Notes: generated by a model not told the origin, from the sequence alone. A stretch of 64,000 nucleotides of DNA from Streptomyces sp. HD (GCF_028369295.1 NZ_JAQMYP010000045.1:20295-84294), one strand, 5' to 3'; counted from the first letter of the stretch, positions 26,262 through 35,133 are shown. Program-made: numbers and translations.

Positions 26262-28262
26262 TCAGTGACGGGCGTACGGCGCCCAGCCGTCCGTGCCCTG
26301 GAGGTAGTCGGCGACGGTGTGGTCCCGTGCCTCGGCCTCGCTCATCTGCGGCCGGTCCGCGGTCACGGCCGCGCCCGGTCCGAAGTTCCGGTACTCGGTG
26401 AACCGCGCGTCCTGCCACGGGAACCCGCTCATGTCGGTCCACGGCGAGGCCTTGATCGCGGCGGGCAGTTCGGTGTCGCGGATCAGCACCTGGGCGACCG
26501 CCGCGGGCTCACCGCCCGGATGCCAGGGCCGCCCCAGATGGAACGTCCCGGCCGGGGCGTCGCTCACGACCTTCGAGCGGGTGATCAGGAACCCGTACGG
26601 GTTGCCCGTCCAGGTCGAAGCCGCCGTGATGTAGCCGTTGTTGGTGTCCGATCCCCGGCTCAGCGCGCGGATCACGGACCGCTCGATGACGGTGGTGGCC
26701 CGCCCGTAGACGAAGTCGACGTCGCCCTCGATGTAGGAGTCGCGGACGTACACCCGGCTGATCACGTCCAGCTTGGGGCTGTCGGCCATCAGCGTGTCCT
26801 GGTTGCCCAGGAAGGCGGTGTCCTCGAAGACGATCCGGTCACCGGTCGTCTTCATCGCCAGCGCCTGCTCGCCGTTCAGCTCGTGCGCGGCCTCGTCGAA
26901 GTCGTTGCTGAAGGTGAGGTTGCGGGCGGTGACGTCGTTCGCGGCGATCCGGACGGTCGCGCTGCCCGTCGAACCCCCGTACGCGGCGGGCGTGTCGAAG
27001 ACGACGACGGTGTCGGACCGGTCGCGTCCGGTCCCCTGGAGCACGATGTCCGGCTTGCTCGCGGGGATGAACACCTTCTCGCGGTACGTCCCCGGCGCGA
27101 CGGCGATCGTCACCGGCACGGTGTTGCCGTCCGGCACGGCGTCCACGGCGGACTGCACGGTCGGGTGGTCGTCCGGGACGCGCAGGGTCACCCCGCCGAT
27201 CCGCTGCTGCGGCCCGGAGAACCGCTTCACCAGGGCCGGCACGGCGGCCGCCGGGTCCAGCCGGTAGTCGTAGAACTCCCGTGGATCGAAGGCGGCACCC
27301 CGCTCGTCGGTCCGCCCCGTCGTGTTCCTCAGGATCGACCCGCGCTCGACCAGCTCGGCCGTCACATCGGCCTGATAGGGATGCTGGACCCCGTCGTAGT
27401 AGCTGTTCTCGATGACCATCCGGGTCCAGCCGCGCGACCAGTTCCCGTACGTCCACGTCGGGTCCCCGTCGGCCACCTGGGCCGACAGGTAGTTGTTGTA
27501 CAGGTGGGCGTAGGCGCAGTTGTCGGCCGACGGATTGCGCTGTTTCGTGCCCCTGAACCAGTTGTGGTCGACTGTGATCTGCGTCCGGACGTCGGTCGTC
27601 CAGCCGATCCCGAACGCCTTGTTGTGGTTCGTGAACCGGTTGTAGGAGACGGTGATGTACTGGCTGTCCTTGCGGATGTCGAGCAGCCCGTCGCCCATGT
27701 GCGTGAAGCGGTTGTGGTCGATCCAGACGTGGTCGACGGTGTCCATCTGGATGGCGTCGAAGTCGGTCGTCTTGCCGTCCCAGTCGCCCTCGACGTACGA
27801 GTCACGGATCGTCAGGTTGCGGATGATGACGTTGCTGGTACCGGGGTTGAGGTGCAGCTCGCCGTGCACGATCTCACCGGTGTCGCCGACGCCGATCACG
27901 GTCTTGTTCGACCCCACCACGATGTCCGAGCCGAAGGGTTCGACGTCGATCGATCCCGACACCCGGATGATGTACGGCTCGGGCGCCGCCGCGTACTTGG
28001 CCAGCGAGGCCTGATCCGTGACGGTCACGACCTTGCCGCCCGCCCCGCCGGTCGTGCCCCCGGCGAGGGAGGCGAATCCATGGGGCCGGTCGGTCCAGCG
28101 GTCGGCGGCGACCGGGGTCGCCGTCGGACTCGCGGCCTTCGCCTCCCCCATCGCCCCGAGGCCGAGCGCGGCGACCAGGCTGAGCACGGCGGCCACGACC
28201 TTGCCGTGTCCCGGTCTCGACCTCGATCTCTGCAAGCGCTTGCTATCAAGGTGCTGCGTCAT
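26262..28262 (-). CDS. secreted bifunctional pectate lyase (PL1) - pectinesterase (CE8)
   Basis: Protein of 666 residues. Signal peptide up to GLGAMGEAKA. The N-terminal PL1 domain (about 50-350) shows FASLAGGTTGG, NVIIRNLTIRDSYVEGDWDGKT, DHVWIDHNRFTHMGDGLLDI and KQRNPSADNCAYAHLYNNYL. The C-terminal CE8 domain (about 370-660) has GTYREKVFIP, GEQALAM, LGNQDTLMAD, SYIEGDVDFVYGRA with the catalytic Asp, and LGRPWHPGGE. It combines demethylation and cleavage of pectin in one chain. ATG 28262 has GGGAG upstream; a perfect palindrome overlaps codons 7-10. Confidence 0.93.
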   Translation of the reverse strand: MTQHLDSKRLQRSRSRPGHGKVVAAVLSLVAALGLGAMGEAKAASPTATPVAADRWTDRPHGFASLAGGTTGGAGGKVVTVTDQASLAKYAAAPEPYIIRVSGSIDVEPFGSDIVVGSNKTVIGVGDTGEIVHGELHLNPGTSNVIIRNLTIRDSYVEGDWDGKTTDFDAIQMDTVDHVWIDHNRFTHMGDGLLDIRKDSQYITVSYNRFTNHNKAFGIGWTTDVRTQITVDHNWFRGTKQRNPSADNCAYAHLYNNYLSAQVADGDPTWTYGNWSRGWTRMVIENSYYDGVQHPYQADVTAELVERGSILRNTTGRTDERGAAFDPREFYDYRLDPAAAVPALVKRFSGPQQRIGGVTLRVPDDHPTVQSAVDAVPDGNTVPVTIAVAPGTYREKVFIPASKPDIVLQGTGRDRSDTVVVFDTPAAYGGSTGSATVRIAANDVTARNLTFSNDFDEAAHELNGEQALAMKTTGDRIVFEDTAFLGNQDTLMADSPKLDVISRVYVRDSYIEGDVDFVYGRATTVIERSVIRALSRGSDTNNGYITAASTWTGNPYGFLITRSKVVSDAPAGTFHLGRPWHPGGEPAAVAQVLIRDTELPAAIKASPWTDMSGFPWQDARFTEYRNFGPGAAVTADRPQMSEAEARDHTVADYLQGTDGWAPYARH
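28232..28243. promoter_or_regulatory. GCAAGCGCTTGC palindrome, candidate LacI-type operator
   Basis: Perfect 12-base palindrome with an AAGCGCTT core, inside the first codons of the PL1-CE8 gene. A near-identical core lies before the permease genes of the same cluster at 35122. The centre CG and flanks are typical of LacI-family sites. Confidence 0.45.
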
Positions 28263-28295
28263 TGCGGCTCCCAACAGGCTCACGGGTGGGGTGCG

Positions 28296-29837
28296 TTACA
28301 GGGGTTCGATCCTGAAGTGCGAGAAGGTTGCCGCGCCGGCATGCCCCGCTCCGGCAGGCGCGAGGGCGAACAGGCCGAGCAGCGCACCGACCCAGCGCCA
28401 GGGCGTGGCGGCGAAGACGGGTCCGGACGGGCGCGGGCCGTCCCCCGTGTCGGAGAAGAAGCGGCAGCGCGCTCCCGCCCCGACCTCGACCCGCAGCCGC
28501 ACCCGCCCCTCGGGGGCGAGCCGCGCGTGCTCGGCGTCCCGTTCCCTCCCCCACTGCCCGAAAGGCGTGGGAGGTGCCCCCATGGCGACCGCTTCCGCGA
28601 ACCGGTGCACGACGTGCACCGCCCCGTCCGCGCCCCGCTGGAGCCCGATCCAGCCGAACGCGTCCCCGAGCACCGCGAGCCCGGCCCGCGCCCCCGGCTC
28701 CTCGCTGTGCAGCCGTAGCTCGACCTCCACCGCGCAGGGCGTGCCCGGCAGCCGCTGGGTGAGGATGTGCGGCAGTCTGCGCAGGTCGTGGGCGTCGGCC
28801 GAGCGGACGCAGGTCAGTCTCAGGCCGTCGCCGGAGTGCTGGGTGGCCCAGCCGTCCCGCGGGTTGGCGGTCCATGACCACTGGCGTCCGAAGCGTCCGC
28901 CGGGGAAGTCGTCGTCGGTGGCGGGCGCGGCGGGCAACTGGGCCGGCAGGTCGGGTCTGCGGTGGACGGCGACGGGGGCGCCGTCGTGGCCGAGCACCGG
29001 CCAGCCGTCGGTGCCCCAGCGCATCGGCTGGAGGTGGACGACGCGGCCGTAGGCGCCCCGCTGCTGGAAGTGCAGGAACCAGTCCTCACCGGACGGGGTG
29101 CGCACCCAGCCGCCCTGGTGGGGGCCGTTGACGTCGGTGTCCTTCTGTTCGAGGACGATCTTCTCCTCGTACGGCCCGAAGAACTCGCGGGAGCGGAAGG
29201 CGCCCTGCCAGCCGGTCTCCACTCCCCCGGCGGGCGCGAGGATCCAGAACCAGCCGTCGTGCTTGTAGAGCTTCGGGCCTTCGAGGGTGAACCAGCCGGG
29301 GATCCGGTCACCGTCGACGATCAGCTTGCCCTCGTCGAGGAGTGCGGTGCCGTCGGGGTGCATCCGGTGGCCGGTGAGCCGGTTCTTGACGCCGGAGCGG
29401 GACTTGGCCCAGGCGTGCACGAGATAGGCCTCGCCGGTCTCGTCGTCCCACAGGGGGCAGGGGTCGATCAGGCCCTTGCCGGCCTTGACCAGGTGCGGGC
29501 GGGTCCAGGGGCCGCGGATCGCGGGGGCGTTGACCTGGAAGATGCCCTGGTCGGGGTCGCCCCAGAAGATCCAGAAGCGGTCGTCGTGGTGGCGCAGGGA
29601 AGGGGCCCAGACTCCGCAGTCGTGCCGGGGCGCCGCGAACTCCTTCGCCGGTTCGAGCCGGTCGACGGCGTGGCCGACCAGGGTCCAGTTGACCAGGTCG
29701 CGGGAGTGCAGCAGGGGCAGGCCCGGTGCGCGGCCGAAGCTGGAGGCGGTGAGGTAGAGGTCGTCTCCGACGCGGACGACGTCCGGGTCGGACCAGTCGG
29801 CGTCGAGAACAGGGTTGGTGTACGTATCGGGGGTCAC
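28296..29837 (-). CDS. GH43 family glycosidase (arabinosidase/xylosidase type)
   Basis: Intracellular-type enzyme of 513 residues without a signal peptide. GTG 29837 overlaps the stop of the PmoA-like gene by four bases. The five-bladed GH43 domain (1-310) has YTNPVLDADWSDPDVVRVGDDLYLTASSF with the catalytic base Asp, GVWAPSLRHHDDRFWIFWG and LIDPCPLWDDETGEAYLVHAWA; WFTLEGPKLYKHDGWFWI carries the acid Glu. The C-terminal part (about 330-510) is a concanavalin-like domain of the GH43_12 group. It likely removes terminal arabinose or xylose from imported pectic oligosaccharides. Confidence 0.9.
   Translation of the reverse strand: MTPDTYTNPVLDADWSDPDVVRVGDDLYLTASSFGRAPGLPLLHSRDLVNWTLVGHAVDRLEPAKEFAAPRHDCGVWAPSLRHHDDRFWIFWGDPDQGIFQVNAPAIRGPWTRPHLVKAGKGLIDPCPLWDDETGEAYLVHAWAKSRSGVKNRLTGHRMHPDGTALLDEGKLIVDGDRIPGWFTLEGPKLYKHDGWFWILAPAGGVETGWQGAFRSREFFGPYEEKIVLEQKDTDVNGPHQGGWVRTPSGEDWFLHFQQRGAYGRVVHLQPMRWGTDGWPVLGHDGAPVAVHRRPDLPAQLPAAPATDDDFPGGRFGRQWSWTANPRDGWATQHSGDGLRLTCVRSADAHDLRRLPHILTQRLPGTPCAVEVELRLHSEEPGARAGLAVLGDAFGWIGLQRGADGAVHVVHRFAEAVAMGAPPTPFGQWGRERDAEHARLAPEGRVRLRVEVGAGARCRFFSDTGDGPRPSGPVFAATPWRWVGALLGLFALAPAGAGHAGAATFSHFRIEPL
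28303..28332 (-). promoter_or_regulatory. ECF-type promoter candidate for PL1-CE8
   Basis: On the minus strand GGCAACC (28332-28326), a 17-base spacer and CGAACC (28308-28303), 41 bases before the PL1-CE8 start and inside the last codons of the GH43 gene. It shares GGCAACCTTC with the PL9 promoter candidate. Confidence 0.4.
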
Positions 29838-30679
29838 TGGCTCACCGCCTTGCGCACCAGGGACGCCGCTTCGATCCGGCTGATACGGCCGTCGGCGACG
29901 ACGGTGACGATCCGGCGTACGGCGGTCTCGCCGGGCGGGATCGGCAGCCGTTCCCCGGCGGCGAGGGAGGAGCCGACGCCGGGGTACTCCTCGGCGCGCA
30001 CGAACCACGGGTCCCGGCGGGTCTCCTCGGTGGCCCCGGCGAAGATCAGGGTCCAGGTGGAGCCGGCGAGCGCCACCCAGGGGGCGGACGTGCCGTGGAT
30101 CTGCCGTTCGCCCTCGCGGTCGACGGTGAACACGTCCGGCGTCGACGCCTCCTTGCGGGCCCGCCAGAAGAAGCCGCCGTACGCCGCGCCGGGGCGGCCG
30201 TTGGTGGCGGGGCTGCCGATGGACAGCGGGTCGGAGGTGACGTTGGTCAGGGAGAAGGTGAAGTCCAACGCCCAGGCGAACTCGGTGAGTTCGGTGGCCG
30301 CGACCGTACGGCGCTCGCGCAGCAGCTCGGCGCCGGAGGCCACCCAGCGCAGTTCCTCGACGAAGCCGTCGGGGTCGCGCAGCTGGAAGGCGGTGTGCCG
30401 CTGGGCGCCGTGGTTGTCCAGTTCGGTCGGGCCCCGGTCGCGGACGAAGGTGCGTCCGCCCCAGAAGTTGTGCCCCTCGACGTCGGGAACGGCGACACCG
30501 ACGCCGAGGTGGTGTGTGTGGTCGGCGGGGCTGAGCTCGGTGACCGCCGTGCCGGCCAGGGTGGTGACGGGGTGCAGATACGGGCGTGGGGAGAGCCGGG
30601 CCGGCAGTTCGGGCCGGGTGACGTACCGGCCGACCGGGCGGCCCCCGGCGCGCAGCACCGCGGTGTCGTGAGGGGTCAT
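29834..30679 (-). CDS. PmoA-like protein (DUF6807)
   Basis: Protein of 281 residues that resembles the PmoA/DUF6807 proteins found beside Gfo/Idh/MocA oxidoreductases in sugar clusters (ADHTHHLGVGVAVPDVEGHNFWGGRTF; TNGRPGAAYGGFFWRAR). The biochemical role of this family is not established. Its start codon overlaps the oxidoreductase stop (TGATGA) and its stop overlaps the GH43 start, so it is translated within the operon. Confidence 0.8.
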   Translation of the reverse strand: MTPHDTAVLRAGGRPVGRYVTRPELPARLSPRPYLHPVTTLAGTAVTELSPADHTHHLGVGVAVPDVEGHNFWGGRTFVRDRGPTELDNHGAQRHTAFQLRDPDGFVEELRWVASGAELLRERRTVAATELTEFAWALDFTFSLTNVTSDPLSIGSPATNGRPGAAYGGFFWRARKEASTPDVFTVDREGERQIHGTSAPWVALAGSTWTLIFAGATEETRRDPWFVRAEEYPGVGSSLAAGERLPIPPGETAVRRIVTVVADGRISRIEAASLVRKAVSQ

Positions 30680-31833
30680 CAGGTGCTCACCTCATTCGTT
30701 GGTGCCGGAGGAACCCAGGGGGCGCCCAGCTCGGAGTACAGGGCGAGGGTGTCGGCGGCGGCCGCGACCAGGCCGTCGATGCCGGGCACGACCCGGCGCT
30801 GCTCGTCGGGGAGCAGTTGCCAGGCGTCGGCCGGCAGCGGGGCCGGGTCGGGGGCCAGTCGAATCGCTTCAACGACCTTCATGAAGGCGCCGGTCATGTC
30901 GGGTGTGACCAGCAGTTCGGCGCCGTCGGTGAGGTGGTCGACGAGGTTCTCCAGCAGGTCCGTACGGCCGTACTCGTACTCCTCCGGGCCGTGGTTCGCG
31001 CGCTGGAGCAGGACGCGGTCCTGCTTGTACCAGAAGGTGATCCGGCCGTGTTCGCCGTGGACGACGACATAGGGATCGTCGGGGTCCTCGGCGCAGAGGG
31101 TCGCGCCGACGACGACCTGGGGGCCGTGTGTGGTGACGCGGACGCAGGAGGTGTCGTCGGACTCGATGTCGTTGGCGCGCAGCAGCTCGGTCTCGATGCC
31201 GGTGACGTCCTCGGCGCGGGTGGTGCCGCCGAGGGCGAGCGCGGTGGCGACGGCGTGCGCGAGCGGGTTGGTCAGCACCCCGTCGATCACGTGGATGCCG
31301 TTCAGCCTGCGCCTGCCCGCCCAGGGCGCCCGCCGGAAGTACGCCTCGGGCCGCGCCCAGGCACCGGCCCCGCCGATTCCGACGATCTCCCCGATCGCGC
31401 CCTCGGCCATCAGCGTCCGCACCGCGGGCACGGCGTGCGAGCCCAGCGACTGGAACCCGATCTGGCAGGTGACGCCCGCCTCGGCGACCCCGTCGGCCAT
31501 GCGCCGGAACTCGGCGTACGACGGGGCGGGCGGCTTCTCCAGCAGGAGGTGGACGCCCCTGCGGGCGGCGGTCAGCGCCAGGTCGGTGTGGGTCGGGATC
31601 GGCGTGCAGATCACGGCGACGCGCGCGCCGGTGGAGTCGAGGAGGGCGCCGAAGTCGGCGGACTGCCGCGGCGAACCGAGGCCCTCGGGGATCTCCTGCG
31701 CGGTGAGCGGGTTCAGCTCGCAGATCCCCGCCAGCCGCACGATCCCCTTGTCCTGGAGCCGACGGATGTTGTCGAGGTGCCAGCGGCCGTGGCCGCGCGC
31801 CCCGGCCAGCACGATGGGTACGGCAGTGCTCAT
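30679..31833 (-). CDS. Gfo/Idh/MocA family oxidoreductase
   Basis: NAD(P)-dependent sugar oxidoreductase of 384 residues. The N-terminal Rossmann fold is PIVLAGARGHGRWHLDNI, with VAVICTPIPTHTDLALTAARRGVHLLLEKPPAPS carrying the EKP motif of the family. The C-terminal alpha/beta domain includes GIHVIDGVLTNPLAHAVATAL. It likely oxidises or epimerises a sugar released from pectin; the substrate is unknown. Its start overlaps the PL1 stop by four bases (ATGA). Confidence 0.88.
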   Translation of the reverse strand: MSTAVPIVLAGARGHGRWHLDNIRRLQDKGIVRLAGICELNPLTAQEIPEGLGSPRQSADFGALLDSTGARVAVICTPIPTHTDLALTAARRGVHLLLEKPPAPSYAEFRRMADGVAEAGVTCQIGFQSLGSHAVPAVRTLMAEGAIGEIVGIGGAGAWARPEAYFRRAPWAGRRRLNGIHVIDGVLTNPLAHAVATALALGGTTRAEDVTGIETELLRANDIESDDTSCVRVTTHGPQVVVGATLCAEDPDDPYVVVHGEHGRITFWYKQDRVLLQRANHGPEEYEYGRTDLLENLVDHLTDGAELLVTPDMTGAFMKVVEAIRLAPDPAPLPADAWQLLPDEQRRVVPGIDGLVAAAADTLALYSELGAPWVPPAPTNEVST

Positions 31834-33245
31834 GGGGTCCTCCCTGCGCCCGCGCCTCGGGCCACTGCTCGGTCGGCGGCCTCGGCGCTGTCGATCTTTG
31901 TGTGCAGGGTAGGTGTCCAGCCGACGTCGGCCGTGAGGTCGGGCTCGCTGCCGGAGTTGTAGGCGTTGTGGATGGCGAGCAGGTCCACCGGATAGCCGTT
32001 GAACAGGGTGCCGGACTGGTGCAGCGCGGTGCCGTTCCAGCTCTTGACCAGGTCGGCGACCTCGATGTGGCCGGGGGTGTGGAAGGCGTTGTTCTCCGCG
32101 TAGACGCCGGACTCGGTCGACACGCCGATGGAGTAGCGGTAGTCGTGGGCGTCGGCCGGGACGACGTACCGGTTGTCGTAGAGGTGCACCTGCCCGAAGC
32201 GGACGCGCGGGGCGCGCTGGACGACGGACTCGAACTCGTTGTGGTGCAGCGTGACGCGGAGCTTGCCCCGGTCCCCGGTCGCGGTGTCGCCGTTGCCGAT
32301 GAGGATCGCCTTGTCGTGGTCGGCGAACCGGCTCCAGGAGACGGTGACCAGGTCGGAGGCGTTGGTGATGTCGAGCAGGCCGTCGTGGCGGAGGTAGTTG
32401 CGGCCGAAGTAGGTGGGCTCCTCCTCGTCCGGGTGCCCCTTGTCGCTCAGGCTCACATAGTCGATCCACACATGGGTGGCGCCGCGCAGCCAGATGTTGT
32501 CGTACGCCGTCTTCCAGTCGCCGAGGCCGCCGGTGTTGGGCTGCCAGACGGGGAAGCAGTCGTAGGCGTCGCGGAGTTCGAGGTTGCGGACGATGACGTT
32601 GTCCACGCCCCTGAGCTGGAGGCTCGCGCCCTTCAGTACAGCTGTGTTCTCGGAGTCTCCGAGTCCGACGATGGTGGTGTTGGACCCGACGGCGAGCTCG
32701 ATCCGCTCGGCCTGTCCGGCCGCCGAAGCCTGACGGGCCTCCTCCTGCGGGCCGCTGGGCTTGGCGGGGCCCCAGGTGCGGGGGTCGTAGGCGGCCAGGT
32801 ACTTCCCTGTGCTGTAGCCGTCGGTGGCGTAGTCGGCGCAGTCCAGGTGGTCGCCGTCGTCGTCGGTGTTGGCGTCGATGGTGCCGGCGATCCGGATGAT
32901 CTTCGGCGTCGCGCTGCCGCCGTCGAGGGCCCGGACGAGCTCACCCCGGTTGCGTACGGTGAAGACGTGGGCGTCGTCGGCGGTGGAACCCCCCGTGGTA
33001 CCACCATCGGCGGCGGCCCAGCCGTCGTTCGCGGGCAGGGTGTCGCGGCTGATGTCGCTGAGACGGACGTCTGCGGCAGCGCCCCTGAGGGGCGCGGGGA
33101 ACTGCGCGACCAGCCACGACGGCGCCGCAGAAGACCCAGGACCCATCGCGGCACTTCCAGCCGGGTTTCTCGGGTCGTCGGCGCGAGCAGGTACGCACAG
33201 CAGCCCCAACAGAGCGGTCAGCAAAGCTACTTGACGGAGTCTCAC
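31830..33245 (-). CDS. secreted pectate lyase, PL1 family, with in-frame repeat insertion
   Basis: Secreted lyase of 471 residues from GTG 33245, overlapping the permease stop. Signal peptide RQVALLTALLGLLCVPARA. PL1 features: DGWAAADGGTTGGSTADDAHVF, NTTIVGLGDSENTAVLKGA, ELRDAYDCFPVWQP, VWIDYVSLSDKGHPDEEEPTYF and VVQRAPRVRFGQVHLYDNRYVV. It is a paralogue of the PL1 at 22.6 kb. Between the signal peptide and the catalytic domain (residues about 39-56) the dispersed repeat is translated in frame as AAPSWLVAQFPAPLRGAA. It is a segment the paralogue lacks; it probably does not disturb the mature enzyme. Confidence 0.9.
   Translation of the reverse strand: MRLRQVALLTALLGLLCVPARADDPRNPAGSAAMGPGSSAAPSWLVAQFPAPLRGAAADVRLSDISRDTLPANDGWAAADGGTTGGSTADDAHVFTVRNRGELVRALDGGSATPKIIRIAGTIDANTDDDGDHLDCADYATDGYSTGKYLAAYDPRTWGPAKPSGPQEEARQASAAGQAERIELAVGSNTTIVGLGDSENTAVLKGASLQLRGVDNVIVRNLELRDAYDCFPVWQPNTGGLGDWKTAYDNIWLRGATHVWIDYVSLSDKGHPDEEEPTYFGRNYLRHDGLLDITNASDLVTVSWSRFADHDKAILIGNGDTATGDRGKLRVTLHHNEFESVVQRAPRVRFGQVHLYDNRYVVPADAHDYRYSIGVSTESGVYAENNAFHTPGHIEVADLVKSWNGTALHQSGTLFNGYPVDLLAIHNAYNSGSEPDLTADVGWTPTLHTKIDSAEAADRAVARGAGAGRTP
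33079..33130 (+). repeat. dispersed repeat, copy inside pectate lyase gene
   Basis: GCGCCCCTGAGGGGCGCGGG followed by GAACTGCGCGACCAGCCACG and ACGGCGCCGCAG. It lies antisense inside the coding sequence of the PL1 lyase and keeps its frame open. Confidence 0.8.
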
Positions 33246-34138
33246 CCCTTCACCGCCCCCGCGCTGAAGCCCGTGATCAGCCACTTCTGGATGAACGCGA
33301 ACACGATCACCACCGGCACGGCCGCGATGATGCCGCCCGCGGCGAGCGCGCCCAGGTCCACGCTGTCGGCGCCCATCAGGGTGTTGAGGCCGACCGGGAT
33401 GGTCTGCTTCTCCTGGTTGTTGAGGAACATCAGGGCGAACAGGAAGTGGTTCCAGGAGTGCACGAAGGCGAAGGAGCCGACAGCGATCAGGCCGGGCCGC
33501 AGCAGCGGCAGGACGATGATCCGAAAGGCCGTGAACCGGTTGCAGCCGTCGACCCAGGCGGCCTCCTCCAGTGAGTACGGCACGTTCTTGATGAAGTTGC
33601 TGATCAGGATCATCGACAGCGGCAGCTGGAACACCGTCTCGGCGATGATGACGCTGCCCAGCGAGTTGATCATCTTCAGCTCGGCGAAGATCTCGAACAG
33701 CGGCACCAGGAGCAGCGCGCCCGGCACGAACTGGGAGCACAGCAGGGCGAGCATGAAGGCGCGCTTGACCTTGAAGTTGAAGCGCGCGAGGGCGTAGCCG
33801 CCGGCCAGGGCGACCAGGGTCGTCATCAGCAGGGTGACGACGCCGACCAGCACGCTGTTCTGGAAGTAGGTGCCGAAGGCCCGCTCCGTCCAGACCTTCT
33901 CGAAGTGGTCGAAGGTCATCGGCCAGGGCACGAGCGAGGTCGAGCCGGCCGGGCGGAGCGAGAAGAGCAGGATCCAGTAGAAGGGAATGAGGGTGAAGAC
34001 CAGGTACATCGACAGCGGGAGGTAGATCTGCCAGCGCGGGACCTCGTCCCAGGAGCGGTTCCTCTTCGTCGGACGCGGCGGCTCGGGGGCGGCACGCAGG
34101 GGCGCGGGCGCGGCCTTGGTGGCTTCCTTCACGCTCAC
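33242..34138 (-). CDS. carbohydrate ABC transporter permease (MalG type)
   Basis: Inner-membrane permease of 298 residues with six membrane helices. The EAA loop is EEAAWVDGCNRFTAFRIIVLPLLRPG, which contacts the ATPase. The GTG 34138 start overlaps the stop of the first permease; its own stop overlaps the PL1 start. It works with the preceding MalF-type permease and the binding protein at 24.9 kb to import pectin-derived oligosaccharides. Confidence 0.92.
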   Translation of the reverse strand: MSVKEATKAAPAPLRAAPEPPRPTKRNRSWDEVPRWQIYLPLSMYLVFTLIPFYWILLFSLRPAGSTSLVPWPMTFDHFEKVWTERAFGTYFQNSVLVGVVTLLMTTLVALAGGYALARFNFKVKRAFMLALLCSQFVPGALLLVPLFEIFAELKMINSLGSVIIAETVFQLPLSMILISNFIKNVPYSLEEAAWVDGCNRFTAFRIIVLPLLRPGLIAVGSFAFVHSWNHFLFALMFLNNQEKQTIPVGLNTLMGADSVDLGALAAGGIIAAVPVVIVFAFIQKWLITGFSAGAVKG

Positions 34139-35070
34139 TTGTCCTCACCTCCGAACTTGCTCAGCCGCAGATAGACGATCGAGCAGAAGAGCAGAATCAC
34201 GAACGCGACCGTGGTCAGGGCGGACGCGTAGCCGAAGTTGTGGGCGTCGACGCTTGTGTTGGCGATGTAGAGCGGCAGAGTCGTGGTGACTCCCGCCGGG
34301 CCGCCGCCGGTCAGGGTGTAGAGCAGGTCGACGTTGTTGAACTCCCACACCGCGCGCAGCAGCGTGGACAGCACGATCGCGTCCTTCAGATGGGGCAGCG
34401 TGATGTGCCAGAACTGCTTGATCCGGCCGGCCCCGTCGACCTCGGCGGCCTCGTACAGGTCCTTGGAGACGGACTGGAGGTCGGCGAGGATGAGGATCGC
34501 GAAGAAGGGCACGCCGCGCCACAGGTCGGCGACGATCGCCGCCGGGAAGACGGTGGAGGTGTCCGACAGCCAGCTGGTGCCGTAGGAGCCGATGCCGACG
34601 TCGGCGAGGTAACGGGTGATGCCCGTCTGGGAGTTGTAGAGCAGCACCCAGATCGCCGAGGTCAGTACACCGGAGACGGCCCAGGGGGAGAACACGAGCG
34701 CGCGGCCGAGCGCACGGCCCGCGAAGGTCTGGTTGACGATCAGCGCGAGCGCGAGCCCGAACAGCAGTTGCAGCCCGACCTCGACGACGACCCACTTGGC
34801 ACTGAACACCAGCGTGTCCCAGAACAGCGGGTCCTCGGTGAAGGCGTGGACGAAGTTGTCGAGGCCCGTGAAGCCGTTCCGCCACGGTTTGGTGGGGTTG
34901 TACTCCTGCAGGCTGTAGTAGAAGACGCTGACGACCGGGTAGGCGATGAACCCCAGCATGAGCAGCGCCGCCGGGGCGATCAGCAGATACGGGAGCCTGC
35001 GCGGCGTGGCGGAGGCACGGCGTCGCCGGGGTGGCGCGGGCGGTTTCGCCACGGCTGCGGCTTGGGCCAT
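34135..35070 (-). CDS. carbohydrate ABC transporter permease (MalF type)
   Basis: Inner-membrane permease of 311 residues with six helices (LPYLLIAPAALLMLGFIAYPVVSVFYYSLQ at the start). The EAA loop is YEAAEVDGAGRIKQFWHITLPHLK. It is the first gene of the long leftward pectin cluster. A LacI-type palindrome lies about 50 bases upstream at 35122. No ATPase gene is present. Confidence 0.92.
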   Translation of the reverse strand: MAQAAAVAKPPAPPRRRRASATPRRLPYLLIAPAALLMLGFIAYPVVSVFYYSLQEYNPTKPWRNGFTGLDNFVHAFTEDPLFWDTLVFSAKWVVVEVGLQLLFGLALALIVNQTFAGRALGRALVFSPWAVSGVLTSAIWVLLYNSQTGITRYLADVGIGSYGTSWLSDTSTVFPAAIVADLWRGVPFFAILILADLQSVSKDLYEAAEVDGAGRIKQFWHITLPHLKDAIVLSTLLRAVWEFNNVDLLYTLTGGGPAGVTTTLPLYIANTSVDAHNFGYASALTTVAFVILLFCSIVYLRLSKFGGEDK

Positions 35071-35121
35071 GACTGGACTCCGTTCTTGGTACGTCGTGCG
35101 TGCGGCTCGCTTCGCGGTTCA

Positions 35122-35133
35122 GGAAGCGCTTTC
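35122..35133. promoter_or_regulatory. GGAAGCGCTTTC near-palindrome, candidate LacI-type operator
   Basis: Near-perfect palindrome with the AAGCGCTT core, 52 bases before the start of the first permease gene and therefore at the head of the pectin operon. It matches the core at 28232. Confidence 0.5.

Noticed and set aside
31830..34148. One 772-residue protein covering pectate lyase and permease region
   Set aside because: The first half is the out-of-frame shadow of the MalG permease; the lyase has its own GTG and signal peptide at 33245.
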